Shown here piece by piece: positions 26,323 through 34,764 of a stretch of DNA of 64,000 nucleotides. Origin of the DNA: Planctomycetota bacterium (lineage in GTDB: Bacteria > Planctomycetota > Uabimicrobiia > Uabimicrobiales > Uabimicrobiaceae); assembly GCA_029260735.1 (NCBI GenBank), contig JAJDCR010000131.1:52111-116110 (forward strand), written 5' to 3'. Under the pieces are notes generated by a model that was not told the origin of the DNA, did no database searches, and saw nothing but the letters and a program-made list of their open reading frames with translations. The translations under genes were made by a program, and so were the position numbers. Positions within the stretch are counted from its first letter, which is position 1, and the number at the start of each line of letters is the position of its first letter.

Positions 26323-28587
26323 ATGGGGACTCTACGATTTCTATTTTTCACTCTCTTGGTCTATACTTTGTGGGGAGCACCCACTTTATTTTCTCAAGAG
26401 CAAGAGCTCGATTTTTCAGAAAATAGCTTAGACATAGATATTCCGCTCAACTTTGGAGAGTTAGAGAAAGAATTTGAAGAAAAAAGCCTGTCAGAAGAAG
26501 GATCTCTTCTCGACTTTTCTCCTTGGGAGAAAAAAGAGGAAGAGCTTGATTTCTCGTTCTTTTCTTCCCCGATAGAAGATATCAAAAAAGAAACTATCCT
26601 CGATTTTTCCGATATCGGAAAAATCGCAAAGGAAAAGTCTCCATCTTTACCAGAAGTACCAAAAATATCGAGAGTACCAGAAGAAAAAGTTATCCCTTCT
26701 AACATTGAAAAACAAACTTCTCCGGAAAAGAATCCTTCCTCGCAGGATATTCCCTCTCTAAGCATTCCCTCTTCTTTTTTAAACACACTGACTTCTTGGG
26801 AAATTCTAGAAGAAATCCATTGGCAAGAAAAGCAGACTTGTTTTCGATTAAGAAAAGATTTGCGCAAGATGCAAAAAGAGTGGAAAAACCTACCCTTTGC
26901 TCAAATTTCCTCAGAACAACTTGTCCAAGCAGAAAAGCTTCTTTTTTCTCTCAAAGAAAAACTCCGCCAAGGTTTGGGACGAAAACAAGAGATACTTCCT
27001 AGGCAAGAATCGCTCTCTTCTATAAAAAAAGTGAAAAAAGATTGGGAACCCTTTGAAGAGCAAAATAGTGTTTTTCTCATAGCTTCTTCTCAATCCAGAA
27101 AAGTTATTTCTGTAGAAGAAAAAAGACAAATCCATCGCCGAGGAGAAGAACTTTTACAGCAGTCCCAACGCTTTGCTCATTACTTTCTCAAGAGAAACGA
27201 AATCCTCACTCAACACATAGAGAAAAAGCGAGCGCCCCTAAAGCAAGTAAAAGAAGAATCAAAAAGTCGGATTAGCAATAAAGACGTTCCCCTCCAAATT
27301 GCACTAGTTCCCCCTCGACCCGAGCCTCTCTTAGAGTTGGGAAGCTCTTTTTTAGGAGCAGGCCCTTTGGGCTTCGAGCTTACCTTACCAACGGGAACAA
27401 TTTGGCAGCCTTCTCTCTTAGTCTTTGGTAATTTTCGCACTGCTCTACAATATAGCAAAGTCGATCGCCAAGACCAAGCCGAGTGGGTCAATCGCCTAGA
27501 CATCTTTGCCAATCTTCAATTGAATGGTTTTGCCAATGAGCGCCTCCTAATTGGTTTCCGCCCTTTGGATGACCAAGGAGAGTTTAGCGGTTACTCCTTT
27601 GAGCCGGAAGCTGAATTTGTCGAAGGAAGTAACCCTGATATCACCCTCCTATTCTTTGAGGGAGATTTCGGAGAGATCTTCCCTTTTCTCAATGGAGAAG
27701 ATGACAGTAGCCCTTTTGACATTGGCTTTTCTGTTGGCCGTCAGCCTCTCAATTTTCAGTCAGGAATTCTTATTAATGACATTGTTGATGCGGTCGGAAT
27801 TACAAAAAACAATATCCTCCTAGAAGGAACATCTAATCTTCGCCTCACTTTTCTTTATGCCTGGAACGATCTTAATCGAAGCAATTTTCAAGAAGACAAC
27901 TCCGCTTCTCTTTTTGCTTTACTCAGCTCTTTCGACTGGGTTCCCACCGGAAGTACAGTTGACTTAGACCTTGTCTACACGATTGCTCCTGCAGACACCG
28001 GAGATGCTTTCCACTTTGGTCTCAGCGCCACCCAACGCCTTCTGGGAGACATCAACAGCACTTTTCGCATCAATATCTCTTTGGCGACAGAAGAAGAGAC
28101 CCAGGCCAACAACAATGGCGTCCTTCTTTTAGTCGAACTATCGTACAGTCCTGGAGGAGAAATTATTTCTCCTAACTTGATCTATCTCAATGCTTTTTGG
28201 GCCATTGACAACTACAGCTCGGCCCTGCGAGATCCTGCCTCAGGAGGCCCTCTCGCCGCGGTGGGAATTCTCTATGCTGGTACAGGAATAGGTAGTTTTC
28301 CTACCGCCTTAGATAGCACCGCCGAGCGCTGTGTAGGATTTAGTCTAGGTTACCAACATAGTTGGGATTTAGGAAGAAAACAAATTATTTTAGAAGTAGG
28401 CGGCAGGGAAAATACAGGAGGAGACCCTTGCGCTGAATCTTTCAACACAGGACAATTTGCCATCGGTAGCCGCTACCAACAAGCTTTTGGACAGTATTTT
28501 ATTATGCGGCTAGATAGCTTTATCGGCTTCACCGAAGACGAGCGGGCCAGTCTAGGAGGAAGAATGGAGTTAAATGTTAAGTTCTAA
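26323..28587 (+). CDS. Outer-membrane beta-barrel protein of the redox cluster
   Basis: A 754-residue exported protein (signal peptide to about residue 24, SQ|EQ). Residues 25-140 are acidic and contain repeated (E)LDFS motifs. Residues 155-310 form a coiled-coil region. From about 335 to the end alternating strands rich in aromatic residues form a barrel, closing with VKF, an outer-membrane C-terminal signal. An FGNFRTALQY and LLIGFRPL segment suggests a family of barrels next to multiheme cytochromes in related genomes, but I cannot name it. It begins 15 bases after the kinase and could provide an outer-membrane channel for the cytochromes. Confidence 0.75.
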   Translation: MGTLRFLFFTLLVYTLWGAPTLFSQEQELDFSENSLDIDIPLNFGELEKEFEEKSLSEEGSLLDFSPWEKKEEELDFSFFSSPIEDIKKETILDFSDIGKIAKEKSPSLPEVPKISRVPEEKVIPSNIEKQTSPEKNPSSQDIPSLSIPSSFLNTLTSWEILEEIHWQEKQTCFRLRKDLRKMQKEWKNLPFAQISSEQLVQAEKLLFSLKEKLRQGLGRKQEILPRQESLSSIKKVKKDWEPFEEQNSVFLIASSQSRKVISVEEKRQIHRRGEELLQQSQRFAHYFLKRNEILTQHIEKKRAPLKQVKEESKSRISNKDVPLQIALVPPRPEPLLELGSSFLGAGPLGFELTLPTGTIWQPSLLVFGNFRTALQYSKVDRQDQAEWVNRLDIFANLQLNGFANERLLIGFRPLDDQGEFSGYSFEPEAEFVEGSNPDITLLFFEGDFGEIFPFLNGEDDSSPFDIGFSVGRQPLNFQSGILINDIVDAVGITKNNILLEGTSNLRLTFLYAWNDLNRSNFQEDNSASLFALLSSFDWVPTGSTVDLDLVYTIAPADTGDAFHFGLSATQRLLGDINSTFRINISLATEEETQANNNGVLLLVELSYSPGGEIISPNLIYLNAFWAIDNYSSALRDPASGGPLAAVGILYAGTGIGSFPTALDSTAERCVGFSLGYQHSWDLGRKQIILEVGGRENTGGDPCAESFNTGQFAIGSRYQQAFGQYFIMRLDSFIGFTEDERASLGGRMELNVKF

Positions 28588-28642
28588 AATTTCCTTAATT
28601 TCTCTCATATCTAATTTAGTAAATAATCTGAAAGGTCACGGC

Positions 28643-29686
28643 ATGATGGGTAAAATCCCCATACATTATTTACTCATTTTCCTTTTTTTACTTCTTTCTG
28701 GGGTATCTGCTCAAGAAAATAAAATAGACAAAAGATATTTGGGAACAGATAATAGCAATGACGGTTCTTGCCGAGAGTGCCATGAGGTTTCCGTTAAAAT
28801 ATGGCAGGAAAGTAAACACTTCTCTTCCTGGAAAGCTCCGGACTCCAAAAAAGGCCAAGAAATCAAAGCAAGATTAAAAAGTGCTCAGGTAGAGGAGATT
28901 TCTTGTCAGAAATGCCACGCCACAGAAGTATGGCTCAGAGAAGAACAAACAAAAAAGACGATAGGGGTTTCTTGCGAATCTTGTCATAACCCCTCTCAAG
29001 ACTGGGTAAAATGGCACCGGAAATACAAAAAAAATAAAGAACAAAACAAACAAAAAGCAATGGAAAATGGATTTTTACGCCCACGTCATAGCATGTACGA
29101 AATAGCCAAAAAATGCTTCGAGTGCCATTTAGTTCCCCAAGAAAATCTAGTCAGCATCGGTCAGCATCCCACCGGAAAAGAATTTGAGCTCACTTCTTGG
29201 CTTCACGGAGAAGTTCTCCACAACGTTCTCATTCTCGACCGAAATCGCTCTGGTTCAAAGAGAAACCGAGAAACTTCCTCTCACCGCAAGAGAATGATCT
29301 ACATTTTAGGCAAATTAATTGAATTCGAAGAAGGACTTCGTCAATATGCTTTTCTCTCTGAGAAAGAAAGCCCTTACGAATGGGAACTAGGACGAAGAAT
29401 ACTCAAAAGCTACCAAGACCTCAAAGAAATTCGCGAATTCTATCCCCCAAATGCTAACCCAAAGCTAGAAAATTTAAAAGAAATCGTCGGCCAACTTCCC
29501 CTCCGCGAAAGCTCCCCTGATATAATCAAAAAAGCCGCTGAGCAAATTTCTGAGCTAACAAAAAGCTTCTATCAAGAATATGAACAGGGAAATCGCTCAC
29601 TTACTGATTTGCCAGAACTTTCAGGGGAGATAGACAATTTGATTTTGCGCTTGCGCAATAAGGGATCGAAGGTTCTTGGGCAGTAG
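28643..29686 (+). CDS. Exported tetraheme cytochrome c (cytochrome c554-like)
   Basis: I use ATG 28643 (MMGKIPIHY...), which begins a clear signal peptide ending near VSAQ. An earlier ATG (28574) overlaps the preceding stop and adds a poor leader. The mature protein has four CxxCH sites: CRECH, CQKCH, CESCH and CFECH, with spacing and companion His residues (ESKHFSSW) of the cytochrome c554 family. A helical C-terminal half carries no further hemes. It is the last gene of the kinase-barrel operon and should exchange electrons in the periplasm or across the barrel. A strong hairpin begins just before the stop codon. Confidence 0.85.
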   Translation: MMGKIPIHYLLIFLFLLLSGVSAQENKIDKRYLGTDNSNDGSCRECHEVSVKIWQESKHFSSWKAPDSKKGQEIKARLKSAQVEEISCQKCHATEVWLREEQTKKTIGVSCESCHNPSQDWVKWHRKYKKNKEQNKQKAMENGFLRPRHSMYEIAKKCFECHLVPQENLVSIGQHPTGKEFELTSWLHGEVLHNVLILDRNRSGSKRNRETSSHRKRMIYILGKLIEFEEGLRQYAFLSEKESPYEWELGRRILKSYQDLKEIREFYPPNANPKLENLKEIVGQLPLRESSPDIIKKAAEQISELTKSFYQEYEQGNRSLTDLPELSGEIDNLILRLRNKGSKVLGQ

Positions 29687-29716
29687 CATGGGAGGGTGAG
29701 GCTCCTGCCCAAGAAC
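29672..29716 (+). terminator. Terminator-like hairpin containing a dispersed repeat
   Basis: GTTCTTGGGCAG (29672-29683) and CTGCCCAAGAAC (29705-29716) are perfect 12-base arms around the repeat core GGAGGGTGAGGCTCCTGCC (29691-29709). The left arm overlaps the last codons of the cytochrome gene. Confidence 0.5.
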
Positions 29717-29746
29717 ATTAGAACGGTTTTAGTAGTCGGGTTTTTG

Positions 29747-29860
29747 CTTATCTGAAACCGCTTTTGAAAAAGATCATCGAAAACCTTTCTCAGCACCATG
29801 TTCCCTGGAGGGCGAGGCTCCTGCCGAGCAGGGGTTGTGCTTGGTTCCTGATATTTTTAT
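29747..29860 (-). repeat. Dispersed intergenic repeat, copy 1
   Basis: About 114 bases matching, in inverted orientation, 49761-49874. In the central 88 bases (29747-29834 against 49787-49874) I count 79 identities without gaps. The homology extends through a TGATATTTTTATTTT stretch. No protein is supported. Confidence 0.75.
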
Positions 29861-30450
29861 TTTCTCTGAGTGAAAGCAAGTAATCCTAGCATTAACGATG
29901 CCAAGACAAGATTAGAAGGTTCTGGGATAGTGGAAGATTGGTTAAACACATAACTGGTAAGGCTAGCGCTTCCATCGGGTAAGGTCTGAGAAAGATTTTG
30001 TCCATTAGAAAAAAAGACAGTTATGACAGAGTTAAGAGCTGCTCCATTGTTAAACAAAACGGTACGAAAATCTATACCTGTATCAAAACTATCGGGGTCG
30101 ACATCGCCTCTAAAATGAAAAAATTCGCCAGAATCAAATCCTGTTAAGCTATAATCAATAAGATCATCGCGAACTCCCCCGCTGAAACTGCTATCGGGAG
30201 TATTAAGGGTAAAGCTTGTAATATTATGAACTTCCGAGTTCGCTCCATCAAAATTTCGAGCCAGGTCGCCAATAGTAATCGTAAACTGTGTGATTTGTTC
30301 TCCGCCGGTAGAAAGATTGTTCAATTTAAAAAAAGGAACGTCAGCAGTTGCTCCTACCGTGGTTATTTCAAACTGATAGCTAGGAAGAGCCTGGGTCGTT
30401 ACTAGACTAAAAAAATAAATGAGAATAAAATAATTGGCTAATCTTCGCAT
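29857..30450 (-). CDS. PEP-CTERM sorted exported protein
   Basis: A 197-residue protein with signal peptide MRRLANYFILIYFFSLVTTQA and C-terminal IPEPSNLVL, hydrophobic helix and TQRK end, the exosortase sorting signal. The body has a beta-sandwich look (ITQFTITIGD, HNITSFTLNT) with no catalytic motif. The ribosome binding site region is tandemly duplicated upstream (30452-30495), giving two GGAG copies. Surface or matrix role is inferred from the sorting signal only. It faces away from the cytochrome operon. Confidence 0.85.
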   Translation of the reverse strand: MRRLANYFILIYFFSLVTTQALPSYQFEITTVGATADVPFFKLNNLSTGGEQITQFTITIGDLARNFDGANSEVHNITSFTLNTPDSSFSGGVRDDLIDYSLTGFDSGEFFHFRGDVDPDSFDTGIDFRTVLFNNGAALNSVITVFFSNGQNLSQTLPDGSASLTSYVFNQSSTIPEPSNLVLASLMLGLLAFTQRK

Positions 30451-30451
30451 A

Positions 30452-30495
30452 AATAATCTCCCAAAAATAATTTAATAATCTCCTAAAAATAATTT
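30452..30495. repeat. Tandem duplication of 22 bases at the PEP-CTERM ribosome binding site
   Basis: Two copies (30452-30473 and 30474-30495) differ at one position (CTCCC versus CTCCT). Each carries a GGGAG or AGGAG motif on the minus strand, so the gene at 30450 has duplicated Shine-Dalgarno copies. Confidence 0.75.
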
Positions 30496-30520
30496 TCCGT
30501 TTTTAGTTTAACCTTGTCCA

Positions 30521-31267
30521 CTAAATATTGCTAGCAAATATAAAAATGCTCATACAAAAGATAAAAATGGCAAAGCTTCTTTTCAAAGCTTGCTGAGAGA
30601 TGTATTGAGCTAGGTGTGATCCGAGCATTATTCCTAGAGCCGAGGCAAAGCTAAATTTTGCAATAAAGTACCAGGGAACTTCTACTTGATCCATGTAACC
30701 TAAAAAACCTGTTACTGACTTCATGCTGATAATCAAGAGAGAAGTTCCCACTGCTGTTTTCATGGAAAGTCCAGCAAAAATGACTAATGTCGGAACAATA
30801 AGGAAACCCCCTCCGACCCCCACCAAACCAGAAAGTATACCAACAAGTAGCCCTTCAGTCGCGAGCAATAAAACAGTATTTTTTGTCGCTATTCTTGCTA
30901 TGGTCTTGTTTTTTTTGTTGGAAAACATAAAAAGAGAAGCGGTAAACATAGTGGTTGCAAAAATTATCATTTGTGCTGTCTCACTCACAAAATGAGCAGC
31001 ACGGGCCCCCACGTATGCTCCCATCATAGCTCCTACCCCAAAAATAAAAGCCACTCTCATATCTATATTATCTTTACGCCAATAGTTCACTACTCCCACT
31101 AATCCTGCCACTCCGACTATAACTAAGCTCATACTAATAGCCACTTTGGGAGAAAAATCCATAATGTAAACAAATATGGGCACCGCCAAAATAGTGCCCC
31201 CTCCCCCAATGATTCCCATAAGAATACCAACAATAGAACCTAGTAGCAAAATAATCAGAGGTGACAT
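30521..31267 (-). CDS. TauE/SafE family sulfite/anion exporter
   Basis: A 248-residue TauE/SafE membrane protein with about eight helices. The family repeats are visible: GIIGGGGTILAVPI near the N-terminus and LVGVGGGFLIVPT in the middle, the two inverted halves. Members move sulfite or related organo-sulfur anions across the cytoplasmic membrane. It begins 42 bases after the acyl carrier protein gene on the same strand and might be read through from that operon. No direct functional link is visible. Confidence 0.88.
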   Translation of the reverse strand: MSPLIILLLGSIVGILMGIIGGGGTILAVPIFVYIMDFSPKVAISMSLVIVGVAGLVGVVNYWRKDNIDMRVAFIFGVGAMMGAYVGARAAHFVSETAQMIIFATTMFTASLFMFSNKKNKTIARIATKNTVLLLATEGLLVGILSGLVGVGGGFLIVPTLVIFAGLSMKTAVGTSLLIISMKSVTGFLGYMDQVEVPWYFIAKFSFASALGIMLGSHLAQYISQQALKRSFAIFIFCMSIFIFASNI

Positions 31268-31309
31268 AATCTTGTGATCTTTCTTTTGTGGAGATAGACG
31301 GTAGTGTTT

Positions 31310-31594
31310 TTAAAGCTTGGACTGTACGTATTCAGCGGTTTTTTCTATTGTGAGATGATCCCAAAGTAGGGTAGGAGAAAAACGTTGATCTAACCATTTT
31401 TCCAAATCTCCTGATACTCCCATCAATTGAATAGAGTTTAGACCATATTCTAAAAAAGATTTTTGCTGATCTACTTCTGCCTTAGGAATTTTTAGAGTTT
31501 CCGCAATTTTTTGGCAAAGCCAGCACTCGATCTCACTGATCGTGATAGATTTTGGGGATGGTTCTTTTGAATTTTTTTTGGGAGAAAAAAACAT
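31310..31594 (-). CDS. Acyl carrier protein (Dlt-like operon)
   Basis: A 94-residue carrier protein. The phosphopantetheine attachment Ser is S54 in GLNSIQLM, the analogue of the DSL motif. A short N-terminal extension (about 18 residues, SPKKNSKEPSPKS) precedes the four-helix fold. It should carry the acyl group activated by the fatty acyl-AMP ligase encoded just upstream (1 base between them), the role DltC plays for D-alanine. No ketosynthase is near, so it is not the housekeeping fatty-acid carrier. Confidence 0.88.
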   Translation of the reverse strand: MFFSPKKNSKEPSPKSITISEIECWLCQKIAETLKIPKAEVDQQKSFLEYGLNSIQLMGVSGDLEKWLDQRFSPTLLWDHLTIEKTAEYVQSKL

Positions 31595-31595
31595 T

Positions 31596-33380
31596 TTAGC
31601 TATCCTTTCTTACCAACACCTTCCAGATATTTTCCAAAAATTTCTTTCGGCAAGTGTGGCGTTGAATTTTTCCGCTAGAAGTTTTCGGAAGACTACAAGG
31701 AGGAAGTAGCACAATAGTCTCTACTTGCTGTTGAAACTCCCTTGAGATAGCCAACCGGATTTTAGAGATAATCGACTCCCAGGGAAGATTTTCTTGTTTT
31801 TTAGGGTCTCGAAGCTCCGCTACGATAATCAGTTTTTCTTGGTCGTTTTCTTCTAAGGAAAAAGCGGCACTGCAGCCAGGCCGTAAACAAGTATCACTTT
31901 CCTCAACTACCCTTTCAATATCCTGCGGATAGTAGTTTTGTCCGGAGAGAATAATAAGATCTTTTATTCGCCCTGCGATAAAAAGGTTTCCTTTGTGAAA
32001 AAAGCCCAAATCTCCTGTGCGTAAAAATAATTTTTCTGGATACTCACCGAGAGCGGCGCAAAATATATCCTGGCTCAGCTCTTCTTTTTGCCAGTAACAA
32101 TTTGCAATGTGAGGGCCAGAGAGCCAGATTTCTCCTATTTGCCCGAAAGGAAGAGAAACTTGCTTTTCAGGATCGACAATAATAATTTTTTGCTCTAAAA
32201 CAGTTTGTCCACTGCTGACAAGAACTTGATCAGGCTCTTTGCTCGTTTTAGCTTGTTTGGCTTGTAGTTTTTGAGAATCAAAAGATTCCATGCAAGGCAA
32301 GTCTCGGGCCTGTCCTCCACTAACAAAAAGAGTGGCCTCAGCGAGGCCATAGCAAGGATGAAAACTCGTTCTACGAAAGCCATAAGGAGAAAAAATTTCA
32401 GAAAACTTATGAATTGTACTAGCACGAATAGGTTCCGCCCCATTGAAGGCAACTTCCCAACTATTTAAGTTGAGCTCGCTACATTCTTCCGGAGTAATTT
32501 TTCGGCAACAAAGTTCGTAAGCAAAATTAGGTCCACCACTTGTCGTCGCTTGATAGCGTGAAATAGCCTTTAACCAGCGGACCGGACGCTGTAAAAAATG
32601 AAGAGGAGACATAAAAATACAAGGACGACCAAGATAGAGAGCTTGCAAAATATTGCCAATTAACCCCATATCATGGTAGAGAGGTAGCCAGCTAAAGCAA
32701 ACCGTTTTGTCATGATGAGCAAAAGCTTGTTTTTCCATTTCTGCATTGTATAGAATATTTTGATGAGTAAGGACAACTCCTTTGGGTTGCCCTGTCGAGC
32801 CAGAAGTGTACTGAAGAAAAGCTATACTCTTTCCATTCAAAGGAGGTCTTTCCCAACAACCTTCCACAGTTTCATCAGGAGAAACCCATCTCAAACTCAG
32901 TAAAGTTGGAGTTGCTTGCCGAAAAAAATCACCTTCTTTCCCTCCCACTTGTCCTTGAAACAGTCTGATAAATTCTCTACTACTCAGAGCTATCTTTGCT
33001 TGGCAATCAGAGACAATCATCTCCAAGCGAGCTAAAGAATTTCTTAAGTTGTAGAGATCAGGAGGATAGGCGGGAACAGGAATCGTTCCCGCGTAAAGAC
33101 AGCCTAAAAAACTAGAAATATAGTCTAGACTAGGTGGAAAAAGAAGTAGCACTCGTTCTCCCAACCCTACTTGAGCACGAAGAGAGAGGGCAATTTTTTG
33201 GGCATTCTTATGGAGCTGGGCAAAAGACAAACTCTCGCTCTGTTCCTCGCCATCAATTAAAAAAGTATAGGCGAGTTCTTCTCCTCTTTCGCTTGCGTAA
33301 AAACGGAGAAGATCAACCCAAGTTTCATGATTTTGATATGTTTTTGAGATTTTAAAATTGGAAATAAATAAACCTCTCAC
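31596..33380 (-). CDS. Fatty acyl-AMP ligase (FAAL)
   Basis: A 594-residue AMP-forming enzyme of the FAAL/FadD32 type. Motifs: YTSGSTGQPKGVVLTH (191-206), WLPLYHDMGLIG (231-242), CYGLAEAT (343-350) and a C-terminal LPKTSSGKIQR lobe Lys. FAALs form acyl-adenylates and pass the acyl group to a carrier protein instead of CoA. The start is GTG 33380, overlapping the MBOAT stop by 29 bases, so coupling is likely. It takes the DltA position in the operon but its family predicts a fatty acid rather than D-alanine. Confidence 0.9.
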   Translation of the reverse strand: MRGLFISNFKISKTYQNHETWVDLLRFYASERGEELAYTFLIDGEEQSESLSFAQLHKNAQKIALSLRAQVGLGERVLLLFPPSLDYISSFLGCLYAGTIPVPAYPPDLYNLRNSLARLEMIVSDCQAKIALSSREFIRLFQGQVGGKEGDFFRQATPTLLSLRWVSPDETVEGCWERPPLNGKSIAFLQYTSGSTGQPKGVVLTHQNILYNAEMEKQAFAHHDKTVCFSWLPLYHDMGLIGNILQALYLGRPCIFMSPLHFLQRPVRWLKAISRYQATTSGGPNFAYELCCRKITPEECSELNLNSWEVAFNGAEPIRASTIHKFSEIFSPYGFRRTSFHPCYGLAEATLFVSGGQARDLPCMESFDSQKLQAKQAKTSKEPDQVLVSSGQTVLEQKIIIVDPEKQVSLPFGQIGEIWLSGPHIANCYWQKEELSQDIFCAALGEYPEKLFLRTGDLGFFHKGNLFIAGRIKDLIILSGQNYYPQDIERVVEESDTCLRPGCSAAFSLEENDQEKLIIVAELRDPKKQENLPWESIISKIRLAISREFQQQVETIVLLPPCSLPKTSSGKIQRHTCRKKFLENIWKVLVRKDS

Positions 33381-34764
33381 TTGTATCCACTGAAAAATAG
33401 AGAACGAAGAGAAAGAGAAACCCCCAAAATACTCCGCGAAGAATAGGAAAAAAAGACAAAGCTTTGTCCTCTTTTTTTAGAGAAAGGGGACACCAATGAA
33501 AAAAAAGAACAAAGAAAAGTAAAATAGCAGTGATATTATACTGAAAAGACCAACTCCAATCATGGGTAAAAATACCAAGAATAACTAAAAAAGCTTGTTT
33601 AACAGTTTCTGCTCGAAAAAATATCATGATAAAGTTGATCATAAGAAAAGCTAAAACGACTCCAATAATGCGAGAAATCAGAGAGTTGCCAAAAAGTTCC
33701 CCTTGTTTTCTTTTTCGAAAAAGTCGATTTGCTCCCAAATAAAATAGAATCCACACCCCTGAAATAAGTCCAAAGATCAAAAAGTTAACTCGAGCTCCGT
33801 GCCAAAAACCAAGAAGGAGCATAGTCGCTAAGAGATTCCATAAAGTAAGGCGAGGATAGGCATGCTGTAAAGGAAGATAGACATAATCTCGAAACCACTC
33901 GCTTAAAGAAATATGCCAGCGGGACCAAAAATCAAATGGATTACTCGCTCGGTACGGAAAATTAAAGTTTTCTCGGAGGCGAACTCCCATCATTCGAGCC
34001 ACTCCTAGAGCAATATCTGTATAAGCACTAAAATCAAGATAAAGCTGTAGAGTAAAAGCCATTGTCGCAACAATGAGCTCGGGAGAGCTGGCCGCCACAG
34101 GAAAAGCATAGACTTCGTTAACCATCAAAGCTAAGCGATCTGCTAAAACGAGTTTTTTAAAAAGGCCCCAAAGAACCCGCTCCCAACCAGACTCCCAATC
34201 TTCTTGAGAAGGAAATTGCTTTTCTTTTAACTGAGGAAGGAGCTGGTCTGCTCTTTCTATGGGACCCGCCACTAGCTGAGGAAAGTAAGCGACGTAAAGG
34301 GCAAAAGAGAGAAAATTGGGACAAGGAGGAATCTTTTCGCGATAGACATCCACACTATAAGAGATAGTTTGAAAAGTGTAGAAAGATATTCCTACGGGAA
34401 GAACCCACTGAAGATAAGGTAAAGGAGAAATTCCTCCATAGAGAAAAAGAGAATTTAAGTAAGCAAGTCCAAAATCTCCGTACTTAAAAAGAGCCAGGAC
34501 TCCGAGATTAAGGATTACACTTACGAAAAGCCAAGCTTTCTTTTTCGAAAGAGAAGAGCTCGCTGCTATTTTTTGGGCGGCATGAAAGTCAACCAAGGTG
34601 GAAAAAAGAAGAAGAAGACAATACCAAGGATTAGCTACGCCATAAAAAATATAAGAAGCTGCCACCAACATGATACGCCCAAAAGTCCAGGGAAGACTGT
34701 GGTATAATAGCAGCACTGCAAATAAAAAAATAAAAAATAAAAGGCTAGGGAAGTGCATTTTCAA
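33352..34764 (-). CDS. MBOAT-family membrane O-acyltransferase
   Basis: A 470-residue AlgI/DltB-type protein with about eleven helices. Family signatures are visible: FPQLVAGPIER (about 165), FWSRWHISLSEWFRDYVY (about 290) and GFWHG with the catalytic His (about 330). It should take an acyl group from the carrier protein and move it across the cytoplasmic membrane. It overlaps the SGNH gene by 20 bases and the FAAL gene by 29, as expected for one complex. The acceptor may be a polysaccharide or other envelope molecule. Confidence 0.92.
   Translation of the reverse strand: MKMHFPSLLFFIFLFAVLLLYHSLPWTFGRIMLVAASYIFYGVANPWYCLLLLFSTLVDFHAAQKIAASSSLSKKKAWLFVSVILNLGVLALFKYGDFGLAYLNSLFLYGGISPLPYLQWVLPVGISFYTFQTISYSVDVYREKIPPCPNFLSFALYVAYFPQLVAGPIERADQLLPQLKEKQFPSQEDWESGWERVLWGLFKKLVLADRLALMVNEVYAFPVAASSPELIVATMAFTLQLYLDFSAYTDIALGVARMMGVRLRENFNFPYRASNPFDFWSRWHISLSEWFRDYVYLPLQHAYPRLTLWNLLATMLLLGFWHGARVNFLIFGLISGVWILFYLGANRLFRKRKQGELFGNSLISRIIGVVLAFLMINFIMIFFRAETVKQAFLVILGIFTHDWSWSFQYNITAILLFFVLFFHWCPLSLKKEDKALSFFPILRGVFWGFLFLFVLYFSVDTSERFIYFQF

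Noticed and set aside
31310..33380. A polyketide or housekeeping fatty-acid synthesis locus
   Set aside because: No ketosynthase, acyltransferase or reductase is encoded nearby; MBOAT and SGNH genes point to transfer instead.
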